In this document: one piece after another, positions 6,558 through 16,431 of the stretch | How positions within the stretch are numbered: position 1 is the first letter of the stretch | How the letters are laid out: each line of letters begins with the position of its first letter | Source of the DNA: Acidobacteriota bacterium | GTDB lineage: Bacteria; Acidobacteriota; Aminicenantia; Aminicenantales; Saccharicenantaceae | Length of the DNA: 38,740 nucleotides | NCBI GenBank assembly: GCA_029569255.1 | Contig: JAKQUO010000062.1 | Location: 1-38,740, forward strand | Direction of reading: 5' to 3' | Notes under the pieces: model-generated | What the model was told of the DNA's origin: nothing | Databases searched by the model: none | The model's input: only the letters and a program-made list of their open reading frames with translations | Translations under genes and position numbers: made by a program

Positions 6558-8940
6558 GATAGAAGTTCCGGCCCGGGCCCGAGATCCCCGTGCTGTAGGG
6601 ACGGTAGCGCCGGTCGGTGATGTTCTCGACCCCGGCGCCCGCGCGCCAGCCCCCCGGGAGCCGGTAGAGCGCCTTGAAGTTCAAGGTGAGCCAGCCCGGC
6701 GAGTAGGTGTTCCCGAGGGCGTCGTGGGCGTAGATCTCGTCCTTGGCCCTCTCTTCCAAAGCCAGGTCCTCGTGCTGGAACGTCCCTTGATAGGCCGCGA
6801 AGAGCTGGAGGCCCAGACGGCCGGCGTTATAGGACATCCGGGACACGCCGAACCAGGGCGGGGCGTGGCGGACCGGGCTGACGCTTCCGTCGTCCATCTC
6901 CTCTTTGCCGTCCTGGAGGTTGAAGTCGGAGGAGAAGCCGAAGCCGGAGGGCAGGGCCACTTCGATCCCGGCCTGGACGCCGTAGACGTGCGCGTAGGCC
7001 GCGTTCTGGATGGCCTGGACCCGGCTCAGGACGCCGTCGTACATGATGTACTCTTCCCCGTTGAACAGGAAATCGCGCCGGACCATGGCGTTGTCGAGCG
7101 TGGTGTAATAGCCGGTCAGGTCGACCTTCGCCGTCTCGCCGAAGACCTTGGCCACGCCGAGGTCGTAGGACACGGCGTACTCCGCCTTCAGGCCCGGGTT
7201 GGGCACGGTCACGGCGCCGGGCTCGGAGTCGAAGACCTTGCCCAAGTCGTCGACGTTGGGCGAGCGGAAGGCGGTGGCGACGTTGGCCGAGAGCGCCCAG
7301 GACGGCGACGGCCGGAAGACGGCGCCCAGGCTTCCCGTCAGCGCGCCCTTGTTGAGGAAGGCCTCGGTGAACGGGAACGGGTAGAACGTGGTGTCGAAAT
7401 GGGCGTCCAGCCGGTACTGGTTGTACCGCAGGCCGGCCTGCAGGAGCCAGCGGTCCGAGAGCCGGACCTGGTCGCTGACATAAGCGGCCAGCGAGGACCA
7501 GGTGGCCTGCGGGTAGCGGGACGGGCCGGGGACGCTCGTCCGGGCGACGATGTTCTCGTCGGTCCCCGTCGAGACGATGTCGTCGAGCACGAACTCCGCG
7601 CCGTAGAACAGGGTGTGCTTCCGCCCCAGGGCTTTCGTCAGGTCGGCGTTGACGGAATAGGCCTCCACCTCCTCGACGCGGATGCGCCTCAGGGCGTTGT
7701 TGAGGTTGCGGTCGATCCGGCTCTCCTCGAACGACTGCTGGGCCAGCCGGACCGTCAGCCGATCGTACAGGGCCGTTCCGCCGGTGTGGGCCAGGCTCAG
7801 GTTGTTCATCATCCACTTCTGCGGCCCGTAGTTCCACTCGGCCGAGCGCGGCAGCCCGGCCCTGAGGCGGCAGTGCCGGTCGTAGCGCCCGTAGGAGGAG
7901 GTCTCCGAATAATGGAAGCCGAACTGGAGGTCCCACGCCTCGCTCGGCATGAAGCGGACCTTCTGCATGAGGTTGACCTGGGAATAGGCCGAGGGGATCT
8001 GCAGGAGCGGATCGTCCTGCATGATGACCGTGTCGACGGCGTTCTGGCGCTGGACGTAGAACGGCTTGACGTAGTCGTTCGGGCCGTGGCTCCCTTGCCG
8101 CAGGTGGCCGAAGTCGAAGGCGCTGATGCTGGAGACGAAGGCCCACTTGTTCCAGCCGGCGTTGACGTGGAAGTGGCCCGTTTTCTCGCCGTTCGCGGAC
8201 GAGCCGCGGACCGTGGCCTCGCCGCTGATCAGGGGATCGCCGGTCAGGGAGAACCGCGGCACGAGCGTCTGGAAGCTCATGACGCCGCCGATGGCGTCGC
8301 TCCCGTAGATGACCGATCCCGGCCCGAAGAACACCTCGGTCGACTCGATGGCGTAGGGGTCCAGGGAGATGACGTTCTGGATGTTCCCGGCGCGGAAGAT
8401 GGCCGTGTTCATCCGGACGCCGTCGACGGCGTAGAGGAGCCGGTTCGTGGCGAACCCCCGGATCATCGGGCTCCCCCCCGCCTGCTGGCTCTTCTGGACG
8501 AAGACCCGGCCGGAGAGGCCCAGGAGGTCGGCGGTCGTTTGGGGGTTCTGCAGCTCGACCTCCGTCGGGGTGACGGCGACGATCGTCAGCGGCACGTCGG
8601 CCGACTCCTGGCGCCAGCGGGACGCCGAGACGACGATCTCGTGGAGGTCGAAGGGGACGGCGGCCAGCGTCAGCTCGTACGACCGGGCCTTGATCTCGGC
8701 GAAGCTCAGCGCCTCTTCCCGGTATCCGACCCGGCCGATCACGATCCTCTCCGAACCCTCGAAGGCCGTGATGTCGGCCTGCCCTTTGATGTCCGTCGCG
8801 GCCGAGGCCTGCGGGGCGTCGCTCGTCAGCCGGACGAGCTCGAGGGGCTCTCCCGTCGCCCGGTCCCTGATGGTGACCGTCTGGGAAAACGCGGCTGCGG
8901 CCGAGCCCATGAGCCACAGCGCCAGCAATGCTCTTCTCAC
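6535..8940 (-). CDS. TonB-dependent outer membrane receptor with N-terminal regulatory-like domain
   Basis: An 801-residue outer membrane transporter driven by TonB. It has a signal peptide (residues 1-20, ending AAAFSQ). A carboxypeptidase-regulatory-like beta domain follows at about 22-88, with its conserved VGYREE-type end. The plug domain (about 95-225) includes LHEIVVSASRW as a TonB-box-like start, SPMIRGFATNRLLYAVDGVR and a SVIYGSDAIGGVMSF segment. The rest is a 22-strand barrel ending in phenylalanine (LTLGLDF), as outer membrane barrels do. A GTG start at 8940 is chosen because AAGGAG lies 9 bases upstream (8950-8955) and the signal peptide begins there. The substrate is unknown. The 180-residue protein upstream is the only close partner. 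Confidence 0.9.
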   Translation of the reverse strand: MRRALLALWLMGSAAAAFSQTVTIRDRATGEPLELVRLTSDAPQASAATDIKGQADITAFEGSERIVIGRVGYREEALSFAEIKARSYELTLAAVPFDLHEIVVSASRWRQESADVPLTIVAVTPTEVELQNPQTTADLLGLSGRVFVQKSQQAGGSPMIRGFATNRLLYAVDGVRMNTAIFRAGNIQNVISLDPYAIESTEVFFGPGSVIYGSDAIGGVMSFQTLVPRFSLTGDPLISGEATVRGSSANGEKTGHFHVNAGWNKWAFVSSISAFDFGHLRQGSHGPNDYVKPFYVQRQNAVDTVIMQDDPLLQIPSAYSQVNLMQKVRFMPSEAWDLQFGFHYSETSSYGRYDRHCRLRAGLPRSAEWNYGPQKWMMNNLSLAHTGGTALYDRLTVRLAQQSFEESRIDRNLNNALRRIRVEEVEAYSVNADLTKALGRKHTLFYGAEFVLDDIVSTGTDENIVARTSVPGPSRYPQATWSSLAAYVSDQVRLSDRWLLQAGLRYNQYRLDAHFDTTFYPFPFTEAFLNKGALTGSLGAVFRPSPSWALSANVATAFRSPNVDDLGKVFDSEPGAVTVPNPGLKAEYAVSYDLGVAKVFGETAKVDLTGYYTTLDNAMVRRDFLFNGEEYIMYDGVLSRVQAIQNAAYAHVYGVQAGIEVALPSGFGFSSDFNLQDGKEEMDDGSVSPVRHAPPWFGVSRMSYNAGRLGLQLFAAYQGTFQHEDLALEERAKDEIYAHDALGNTYSPGWLTLNFKALYRLPGGWRAGAGVENITDRRYRPYSTGISGPGRNFYLTLGLDF

Positions 8941-9045
8941 GTGAATGTACTCCTTCCTGCATGATAGGGGACAAGTCCCGGGCGCCCTCGCGTCCCGCTC
9001 GCGCGACGACACGGCGGGGGCCCGCTTGGCTGAGAGAGGCCGCGC

Positions 9046-9588
9046 TCAGGCCGTCCAGGGGGGAGGGGTCAAAGGCCGGGTGTTCCTGAGAACAAGCGTC
9101 TCCTCGAGGCCGCCCAAGCGCCGGACGGGCGCCCGGGGTATCCGGAGCCTCCAGGGGGGAGGGAGGATGAAGTCCGCGGATTCGAGCTGCGTGCGCTCGA
9201 TGCTCTTGTCGCCGCCGAACTTGGGGGCGGCCCCGAAGGTCCGCGCGGCGAGCGCCCTGAGCTGGGCGTTCAGCCGCGTTTCGGCCCGGTCCCACCAGCA
9301 CCGGTAGTAGAGGGCGTCGCCCTCGGCCCAGGCGTCCACGATGTCGTACATCTGGCCGTCGTACTCAAATTCCCGGGAGTGCTCCCAGCGCAGGAGGGTC
9401 TCCGACTCCCACTTGGTGAACCTGAGCAGCACGAGCCCGGCCCGGTCGCCCCGCGAGACGATGTGCCGGCGGGCCTCGTGCCGGACGATCGCCTTCCGGA
9501 CCAGGAACCAGGCCGAGGCCCCGACGACCGGGTTCAAGAACATGACGACGGCCAGGGGCCCGGCCAGCCGGCGGAAGATCGTGGCCAT
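9046..9588 (-). CDS. Uncharacterised membrane-anchored protein next to the TonB receptor
   Basis: A 180-residue protein with one hydrophobic segment at residues 8-28, probably a membrane anchor or uncleaved signal. The body is soluble and extracytoplasmic, with the motif WEHSREFEYDGQMYDIVD followed by LYYRCWWDRAETRLN. From memory, similar small proteins sit near outer membrane receptors in Bacteroidota, but I cannot name the family. It ends about 105 bases before the receptor gene on the same strand, so co-expression is plausible. A tandem GTG-ATG begins the frame; the ATG at 9588 is chosen. No catalytic motif is recognised. Confidence 0.65.
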   Translation of the reverse strand: MATIFRRLAGPLAVVMFLNPVVGASAWFLVRKAIVRHEARRHIVSRGDRAGLVLLRFTKWESETLLRWEHSREFEYDGQMYDIVDAWAEGDALYYRCWWDRAETRLNAQLRALAARTFGAAPKFGGDKSIERTQLESADFILPPPWRLRIPRAPVRRLGGLEETLVLRNTRPLTPPPWTA

Positions 9589-9677
9589 CACGGCGGCATG
9601 ATATTACCGGTCGCGACGGCGTGTCAATCCTGCCCGCCCGGTTTGCGCCTCGTCCGGCCTGGCCTGAGTCATTCAGG

Positions 9678-10046
9678 CTAGAAGGCGTCGACGAAGTGCT
9701 CCAGGCGGTAGTCGCCGGGGCCGCGGTAGAGGACGGCGACGACGTCGAAGCGGCAGCCGGCCTCGGCGCCGGGATGGGCGGCCAGGTAGCCGCGGGCGAC
9801 GCGGCGGATCTGCCTCTGCTTCGACGGCGTCACGGCCTCCTCGGGCCGGCCGAACTCCTCGTCGGCCCGCGTCTTGACCTCGACGAAGACCAGGGTCCCG
9901 GCGTCCCTGGCGACGATGTCGATCTCGCCGCGGAAGAGGCGGAAGCCGCGGCGGACGATCTCGTAGCCTTTCCGGCGGAGATGGTCGCAGGCCAGGTCCT
10001 CGCCGAGCCGCCCCAGCGCGAGGGTCTTGTTCCCGGTGCCCGTCAC
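9678..10046 (-). CDS. YraN family protein (UPF0102), endonuclease-like fold
   Basis: A 122-residue protein of the YraN/UPF0102 family, which has a restriction-endonuclease-like fold with the Holliday-junction resolvase arrangement. The hallmark segments are present: LGRLGEDLACDHLRRKGY near the N terminus, then GEIDIVARD and VFVEVKTR, giving the E-D-ExK acidic/lysine set of PD-(D/E)XK nucleases. Its cellular role is not established. It starts 25 bases after the cysS stop on the same strand and is probably co-transcribed with cysS. Confidence 0.92.
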   Translation of the reverse strand: MTGTGNKTLALGRLGEDLACDHLRRKGYEIVRRGFRLFRGEIDIVARDAGTLVFVEVKTRADEEFGRPEEAVTPSKQRQIRRVARGYLAAHPGAEAGCRFDVVAVLYRGPGDYRLEHFVDAF

Positions 10047-10071
10047 GGCGCCGCCCCGCCCCCGCCGGCCC

Positions 10072-11541
<1,470 letters not shown>

Positions 11542-11689
11542 GTTAGCCGTTCCTCCCCCCGTCCGTCAACCCGCCGCCGGCGGCTCCGGCCGTCTCCGAT
11601 GGGCCGTCGGGAGGCGGGCGCCGGAAGGACCGCCCGGGCCGGGGGCGTCCCCGGAGGAGGCCGCGGCAGGGCGGACGAGGGCCCGGAGG

Positions 11690-11718
11690 TTGAACGGGAG
11701 GCGCGATTGTGGCATAAT
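11690..11718 (+). promoter_or_regulatory. Sigma70-like promoter for the saccharopine-pathway genes
   Basis: TTGAAC (11690-11695), 17 bases, then CATAAT (11713-11718). Transcription would begin near 11725, about 28 bases before the ATG. Confidence 0.6.
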
Positions 11719-11752
11719 CGGGTTTCATCATCCCTATCATAAGGCCGTTTCC

Positions 11753-13066
11753 ATGAACGCCAAGATCGGCATCCGCAGAGAGGACATCAACCGCTGGGAG
11801 AGGCGCGTTCCGCTCATCCCGTCCCACGCCCGCGAGCTGGCCGAGAAGCGCGGCCTGGAGGTCCGGGTCCAGCCGTCGACGATCCGCGTCTTCACCGACG
11901 ACGACTACCGCGCCGCCGGCGTGGCCGTCGAGGAGGCCCTCTCGCCCTGCCAGGTCGTCTTCGCCCTCAAGGAGATCCCCGTCGAGCTCATCGAGAAGGA
12001 CAAGGCCTACGTCTTCTTCTCCCACACCGCCAAGGGCCAGGAGCAGAACATGCCCATGCTCCGGCGGATGATGGAGCTCGGCTGCACGGTCATCGACTAC
12101 GAGAAGATGGTCGACGGGAAGGGGCGCCGGGTGCTCTATTTCGGAAATTACGCCGGCCACGCCGGCATGATCGACACGCTCTGGGCCCTCGGCCGGCGGC
12201 TCGAGGTCGAAGGCGTGGCCAATCCCTTCACCGGGATCGAGCCGACGCACCGCTACCTGAGCCTCGTCGAGGCGAAGGAGGCCGTGGCCGGGCTGGCCCG
12301 GCGGATCACCCTGAAAGGCTTGCCCCCCGAGCTGGGCGCCGTCGTCTTCGGGTTCTTCGGCTACGGCCACGTCTCCCAGGGCGCCCAGGAGGTCTTCGAC
12401 ATCCTGCCGGCGGAGACGGTCCGCCCGGCCGACGTGCCGCGGCTCGTCGAGGGCGGCGGGGGGGCGCCCGGCCGGCTCTACAAGGCCGTTTTCCGCGAGG
12501 AGGACATGGTCCGGCCGATCGACCCGGCCCGGCCGTTCGACCTCCAGGACTTCTACGCCAACCCCCAGGCCTACCGCCCGGTCACGGAGGACTACGTCCC
12601 GTACCTCACGGTCCTGGTCAACGGGATCTACTGGACGCCGAAGTTCCCGAAATACCTGACCAAGGGCTTCCTGAAGGCGCTCTACGGCGGCCCGTCCCGG
12701 CCCCGGCTCAAAGTGATCGGCGACATCACCTGCGACATCAACGGCTCGATCGAGAGCACCGTCCGGCCCACGGACTCCGAGGACCCGGTCTACGTCTACG
12801 ACCCGGCGGCCGACCGGGCCGTCATGGGCTTCGAGGGCGACGGGCCGGTCGTCCTGGCCGTCTACAACCTGCCCGCGGAGCTGCCGCTCGAGGCCTCGAC
12901 CTATTTCAGCGGCCAGCTCAAGGAGCACGTTCCGGCAATCTCCGCCGCGGATTACTCCGGCCCCTTCGAACGCTGCGGCCTGCCGGACGTCCTGCGCCGG
13001 GCCGTCATCGTCTATCGCGGCGAGCTCGCGCCCGACTACGCCTATCTCGCCAAGTTCGTCGGCTGA
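11753..13066 (+). CDS. Lysine-ketoglutarate reductase (saccharopine-forming), AASS N-terminal type
   Basis: Predicted to condense lysine and 2-oxoglutarate to saccharopine with NADPH, the first step of saccharopine-pathway lysine breakdown. The 437-residue protein matches the reductase half of eukaryotic alpha-aminoadipic semialdehyde synthase along its length. It starts IGIRREDINRWERRVPLIP (an AlaDh/PNT-type N domain). It then has AYVFFSHTAKGQEQNM, IDYEKMVDGKGRRV, a Rossmann-like FGFFGYGHVSQGAQEVF and GDITCDINGSIEST. The ATG at 11753 gives the family N terminus; the ribosome site is weak. Gene order with the dehydrogenase 25 bases downstream strongly supports the function. The direction of flux (breakdown rather than synthesis) is inferred. 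Confidence 0.88.
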   Translation: MNAKIGIRREDINRWERRVPLIPSHARELAEKRGLEVRVQPSTIRVFTDDDYRAAGVAVEEALSPCQVVFALKEIPVELIEKDKAYVFFSHTAKGQEQNMPMLRRMMELGCTVIDYEKMVDGKGRRVLYFGNYAGHAGMIDTLWALGRRLEVEGVANPFTGIEPTHRYLSLVEAKEAVAGLARRITLKGLPPELGAVVFGFFGYGHVSQGAQEVFDILPAETVRPADVPRLVEGGGGAPGRLYKAVFREEDMVRPIDPARPFDLQDFYANPQAYRPVTEDYVPYLTVLVNGIYWTPKFPKYLTKGFLKALYGGPSRPRLKVIGDITCDINGSIESTVRPTDSEDPVYVYDPAADRAVMGFEGDGPVVLAVYNLPAELPLEASTYFSGQLKEHVPAISAADYSGPFERCGLPDVLRRAVIVYRGELAPDYAYLAKFVG

Positions 13067-13091
13067 GCGGCGCCGTTCCGGGGAGAACGCC

Positions 13092-14414
13092 ATGAAGAAC
13101 ATCCTGGTCCTCGGCGCCGGCCTGGTGGCCCGGCCCCTCGCGACCTACCTGCTCGGCCGCCCCGGCTTCGCCGTCGCCGTGGCCGACGTGGAGCCGGGCC
13201 GGGCCCTGAGCCTCGTGGCCGGGCACCCCCGGGGCCGGGCCGTCACGCTCGACATCGCCGACCGCGGCGCCCTGGCCGCGGCCATCGGCGGGGCCGACCT
13301 CGTCGTCAGCCTGGTGCCCTACACCTTCCACCCGCTCGTCGCCGGGCTGGCCGTCGAGCGGGGCAAGCACGTCGTCACGGCCTCCTACGTCAGCCCCGCG
13401 ATGCGGGAGCTCGACGCCGCGGCCAAGGAGAAAGGGGTCGTCCTCCTGAACGAGCTCGGGCTCGACCCGGGCATCGACCACATGGAGGCCATGCGGATCA
13501 TCCACGGGGTCCACGGGGCGGGCGGCCAGGTCCTCGCCTTCACCTCCTGGTGCGGCGGACTGCCGGCCCCGGACTCCAACACCAACCCCTTCGGCTACAA
13601 GTTCTCCTGGAGCCCGAGGGGCGTCCTGCTCGCCTCCAAGAACTCCGCCAGGTTCCTCAAGGACGGCCGGACCGTGTCCGTCCCGGCCGAGGAGCTGTTC
13701 GCCTCGCCCGAGACGGTCCCCATCCCCGGCTTGGGGGCGTTCGAGGGCTATCCGAACCGGGATTCCGTCGCTTACAGGGAGATCTACGGCATCCCCGAGG
13801 CCCGGACCGTCCTGCGGGGGACGCTCCGCTACGCCGGCTGGTGCGAGACCCTGAGGAGGATGGTCGAGCTGGGGCTCTTGGACGAAACGGCCAAGGACCG
13901 GACCGGCTCGACGTTCCGCGGCCTCATGAGGGAGCTCGTCCAAGCCCCCGGCGGCGCGGACGTCGAGGCCGCCGTCGCCGCGCGCCTGGGCCCCGGCGGA
14001 GACCCGGCCGTCCTCGACCGGCTGGCCTGGCTGGGGCTGTTCGAGGACCGGCCTCTGCCGGTCGCCAAGGGGTCGGCCTTCGACAACCTGGCCGCCCTGA
14101 TGGTCGGGAAGCTCGCCTACGGGCCGGGCGAGCGGGACATGATCGTCCTGCGGCACGAGTTCCTCGTCCGCACGGCGGCCGGACGGCTCGAGAGGATCGT
14201 CTCCTCGCTCATCGACTACGGCGTGCCGGACGGCGACTCCTCGATGTCGCGGACGGTCGGCCTGCCGGCGGCGATCGGGGCCCGGCTCATCCTCGAAGGC
14301 CGGTTCCGGGCCGCCGGCGTCCAGGTCCCGGTCCTGCCCGAGATCTACGAGCCCATCCTGGAGGAGCTGGGAACGCTCGGTGTCCGTTTCGAGGAGCGGC
14401 GCCAGGCCGTCTGA
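13092..14414 (+). CDS. Saccharopine dehydrogenase (glutamate-forming), AASS C-terminal type
   Basis: Predicted to oxidise saccharopine to glutamate and 2-aminoadipate 6-semialdehyde. The 440-residue protein opens with a Rossmann nucleotide-binding loop, LVLGAGLVARPLATYL. It has DLVVSLVPYTFHPLVA, then VVTASYVSPAMREL and NELGLDPGIDHMEAM, the conserved core of LYS9-type dehydrogenases. SWCGGLPAPDSNTNPFGYKF forms the substrate-domain signature. It begins 25 bases after the reductase gene with a GGGGAG ribosome site, so the two form an operon. In animals and plants the same two activities are one fused polypeptide. Confidence 0.92.
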   Translation: MKNILVLGAGLVARPLATYLLGRPGFAVAVADVEPGRALSLVAGHPRGRAVTLDIADRGALAAAIGGADLVVSLVPYTFHPLVAGLAVERGKHVVTASYVSPAMRELDAAAKEKGVVLLNELGLDPGIDHMEAMRIIHGVHGAGGQVLAFTSWCGGLPAPDSNTNPFGYKFSWSPRGVLLASKNSARFLKDGRTVSVPAEELFASPETVPIPGLGAFEGYPNRDSVAYREIYGIPEARTVLRGTLRYAGWCETLRRMVELGLLDETAKDRTGSTFRGLMRELVQAPGGADVEAAVAARLGPGGDPAVLDRLAWLGLFEDRPLPVAKGSAFDNLAALMVGKLAYGPGERDMIVLRHEFLVRTAAGRLERIVSSLIDYGVPDGDSSMSRTVGLPAAIGARLILEGRFRAAGVQVPVLPEIYEPILEELGTLGVRFEERRQAV

Positions 14415-14427
14415 ACCGGCCCCGCAG

Positions 14428-14456
14428 TTGACAGCGGGCCTCCCCGCGCCTATGTT
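14428..14456 (+). promoter_or_regulatory. Sigma70-like promoter for the MEMO-family gene
   Basis: A perfect -35 TTGACA (14428-14433), 17 bases, then TATGTT (14451-14456). The start point would be near 14463, with GGGGAGG as the ribosome site before the ATG at 14492. Confidence 0.65.
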
Positions 14457-14491
14457 GATAGGGAAAATCGGGACACGGGGAGGTGTCGGGC

Positions 14492-15298
14492 ATGACGCGA
14501 AGGCCCTATGTCGCCGGCCAATTCTACCCCGGCACCCGGGACCGGCTGAGGAAGGCGCTGGCCGCGTTGACCGTCCCCGGGGCGCCCCGGAAAAAGGCCC
14601 TGGCCGTCGTCTCGCCGCACGCCGGCTACGTCTATTCGGGCGGGGTCGCCGGGGCGGTCTTCTCGTCGGTCGAGCCGCCGCCCGTCTTCGTCATCCTCGG
14701 CCCGGCCCACCGGAAGATCGGCCCCCTGTTCGCCCTCCAGGCCGAGGGGAGCTGGCTGACGCCGCTCGGGGAGAGCCCGATCGAGACGGGCCTGGCCTCG
14801 CGCGTCCTGGCCGGCTGCCCTCTCGTCGAGGCGGACGAGCGGGCCCACCTCGAGGAGCATTCCCTGGAGGTCCAGCTGCCGTTCATCCAGTATCTCCGGG
14901 AGGACGCCGCCATCGTGCCCGTCTGCGTTTCGGCCGAGACCGACTACGCCGCGCTCGACGCGCTCGGCCGGGCCCTGGCCGAAGCGGTCCGTTCCTACGG
15001 GAAAGAGGCCCTCATCGTGGCCAGCACCGACATGAGCCACTATGTCGCCCAGAAGACGGCCGAGAGGCAGGACCGGCGGGCCATCGACAGGATCCTCGAG
15101 CTCGACCCCGCGGGCTTGTTCGACACCGTCGAAGAGGGGAGGATCTCGATGTGCGGCGTCCAGCCGACCGCGGCGGCCTTGGTCGCGGCCCTGGCGCTGG
15201 GCGCCCGGCGGGCCGAGCTCGTCCGCTACGCGACCTCCGGCGACGCGTCGGGCGACTACTCCCAAGTCGTTGGTTACGCTGGAATTACGATCTCTTGA
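14492..15298 (+). CDS. MEMO1 family protein (AmmeMemoRadiSam system protein B type)
   Basis: A 268-residue protein of the MEMO family, related in fold to class III extradiol dioxygenases. It opens with RRPYVAGQFYPG and has SPHAGYVYSGG (H43), LGPAHRK (H73), EEHSLEVQLPF and a late SMCGVQPT (C221). The two histidines and the cysteine match the metal-binding residues reported for human MEMO1. In many prokaryotes it is encoded with an AMMECR1-domain protein and a radical SAM enzyme; neither is adjacent here. The ATG at 14492 is preferred over a GTG at 14483 because GGGGAGG (14477-14483) lies 8 bases before the ATG and overlaps that GTG. The physiological reaction is unknown. Confidence 0.9.
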   Translation: MTRRPYVAGQFYPGTRDRLRKALAALTVPGAPRKKALAVVSPHAGYVYSGGVAGAVFSSVEPPPVFVILGPAHRKIGPLFALQAEGSWLTPLGESPIETGLASRVLAGCPLVEADERAHLEEHSLEVQLPFIQYLREDAAIVPVCVSAETDYAALDALGRALAEAVRSYGKEALIVASTDMSHYVAQKTAERQDRRAIDRILELDPAGLFDTVEEGRISMCGVQPTAAALVAALALGARRAELVRYATSGDASGDYSQVVGYAGITIS

Positions 15299-15324
15299 GC
15301 GGCCGGCCTCTGACTTTCAGTCGT

Positions 15325-15354
15325 TTGACACCCGGCCGTTCTTAGTGTTATAAA
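15325..15354 (+). promoter_or_regulatory. Strong sigma70-like promoter of the hrcA-grpE-dnaK-dnaJ operon
   Basis: TTGACA (15325-15330), 18 bases, then TATAAA (15349-15354); 17 bases if TTATAA is taken. It lies just before the hrcA ATG at 15373, so the leader is very short. I find no CIRCE inverted repeat (TTAGCACTC-N9-GAGTGCTAA) here. Confidence 0.7.
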
Positions 15355-15372
15355 AAGATTTCAGGAACGACG

Positions 15373-16431
15373 ATGGCCAAGTCCGCGCTCCGCGACAAGG
15401 ACAAAAAGGTCCTTCGGCTCGTCGTGGAGAACTTCGTCCGCCACGGCCGTCCCGTGAGCTCGGGCGCGGTCTCGGCGTCCCGGCGCGTCTCGGCCTCGCC
15501 GGCGACGCTGCGGAACATCATGGCCAAGCTCGAGGCGATGGGCTATCTGGCCCAGCCTCACACCTCCGCCGGCCGCGTCCCGACCGACAAGGGGCTGCGC
15601 CATTACGCCGGCTCGATCCTGGCCGAGAAGCCCCTGGCGGAGGAGTGCGTGCCGCTGATCCAGGAGGGCTTTCCCCAGCGGACCTCCGATTTCGACTCCC
15701 TTCTCCTCCAGGCCTGCCGGACCCTGGCCGACTCCTCGGACAACCTGGGCTTCGTCATCTCGCCGAACATCTTCCGGCTGCCGTTCGAGCACGTCCGCTT
15801 CATCAAGATCTCCGACCGGCGCGTCCTGGCCGTCGTCGTCACGCCGTTCCACATGGTCCTGACGGAGACCCTCGAGTCGCCGCCGTCGCTGACCCAGGCG
15901 GAGCTCGACCGGGCCTCGCGGTTCATCACCCAGAACTACCCGGGCCGGACGATCCTGGCCGTCCGGGAGGCGCTCCTGCGCGACCTGCCCCAGCACCGGA
16001 TGAGATACGAGGATTCGCTCCGAAAGCTCCTCGACCTTGTCAAGGGCTCGGTCGACCGGGGCACCGGGGACGACCGCATCTACCTCGAGGGCACCTCGCG
16101 CCTCCTCGGCAAGGCCGAGCTCTTCGACATGGCCAAGCTGCGCCGCCTCTTCGAGAACTTCGAGCAGAAGGCCGCCCTGGTCCGGCTTCTGTCCGAGTTC
16201 GTCAGCCTGGACCGGGTCAAGGTCCTGATCGGGGAGGAGGCCAACTTCCCCGACGTCGAGGACTGCTCGCTCGTCCTCTCGCACTACGGCTACAGCAACC
16301 AGGTCCTGGGCACGCTGGGCATCATCGGGCCCAAGCGCATCCCCTACGAGAGGATCATCCCCCTCGTCGACCGCATGGCCAAGCGCGTCAGCCTGGCCAT
16401 CACGGTGTTCGGCAGAGAGGTCAGCCTATGA
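15373..16431 (+). CDS. hrcA: Heat-inducible transcription repressor HrcA
   Basis: Represses chaperone operons in unstressed cells, in known systems by binding CIRCE elements. The 352-residue protein has the N-terminal winged helix (residues about 5-80) with the HrcA signature: SPATLRNIMAKLEAMGYL, then PHTSAGRVPTDKGLRHY. A GAF-like central domain and the C-terminal part (LSHYGYSNQVLGTLGIIGPKR, then IPYERIIPLVDRMAKRVS) are typical and complete. It is the first gene of the chaperone operon, and its TGA overlaps the grpE ATG (ATGA). Autoregulation is expected, yet no CIRCE site is visible upstream, so its operator may differ in this lineage. Confidence 0.96.
   Translation: MAKSALRDKDKKVLRLVVENFVRHGRPVSSGAVSASRRVSASPATLRNIMAKLEAMGYLAQPHTSAGRVPTDKGLRHYAGSILAEKPLAEECVPLIQEGFPQRTSDFDSLLLQACRTLADSSDNLGFVISPNIFRLPFEHVRFIKISDRRVLAVVVTPFHMVLTETLESPPSLTQAELDRASRFITQNYPGRTILAVREALLRDLPQHRMRYEDSLRKLLDLVKGSVDRGTGDDRIYLEGTSRLLGKAELFDMAKLRRLFENFEQKAALVRLLSEFVSLDRVKVLIGEEANFPDVEDCSLVLSHYGYSNQVLGTLGIIGPKRIPYERIIPLVDRMAKRVSLAITVFGREVSL

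Noticed and set aside
6724..8964. A 746-codon open frame on the plus strand opposite the TonB receptor gene
   Set aside because: It is a by-product of high GC: no domain, low-complexity Gly/Val/Arg/Asp composition, and it mirrors a well-supported receptor gene.
8968..8979. Short GGGAC-AA-GTCCC hairpin upstream of the TonB receptor gene
   Set aside because: A 5-bp stem with a 2-base loop is expected by chance in GC-rich DNA, and no riboswitch or operator consensus is recognisable.
11543..13102. Minus-strand open frame opposite the lysine-ketoglutarate reductase
   Set aside because: No recognisable domain; the plus-strand frame matches AASS along its whole length.
15299..15372. Sigma32-type heat-shock promoter before hrcA
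   Set aside because: No CCCCATNT-like -10 at the right spacing; the sigma70-type TTGACA/TATAAA is far better.
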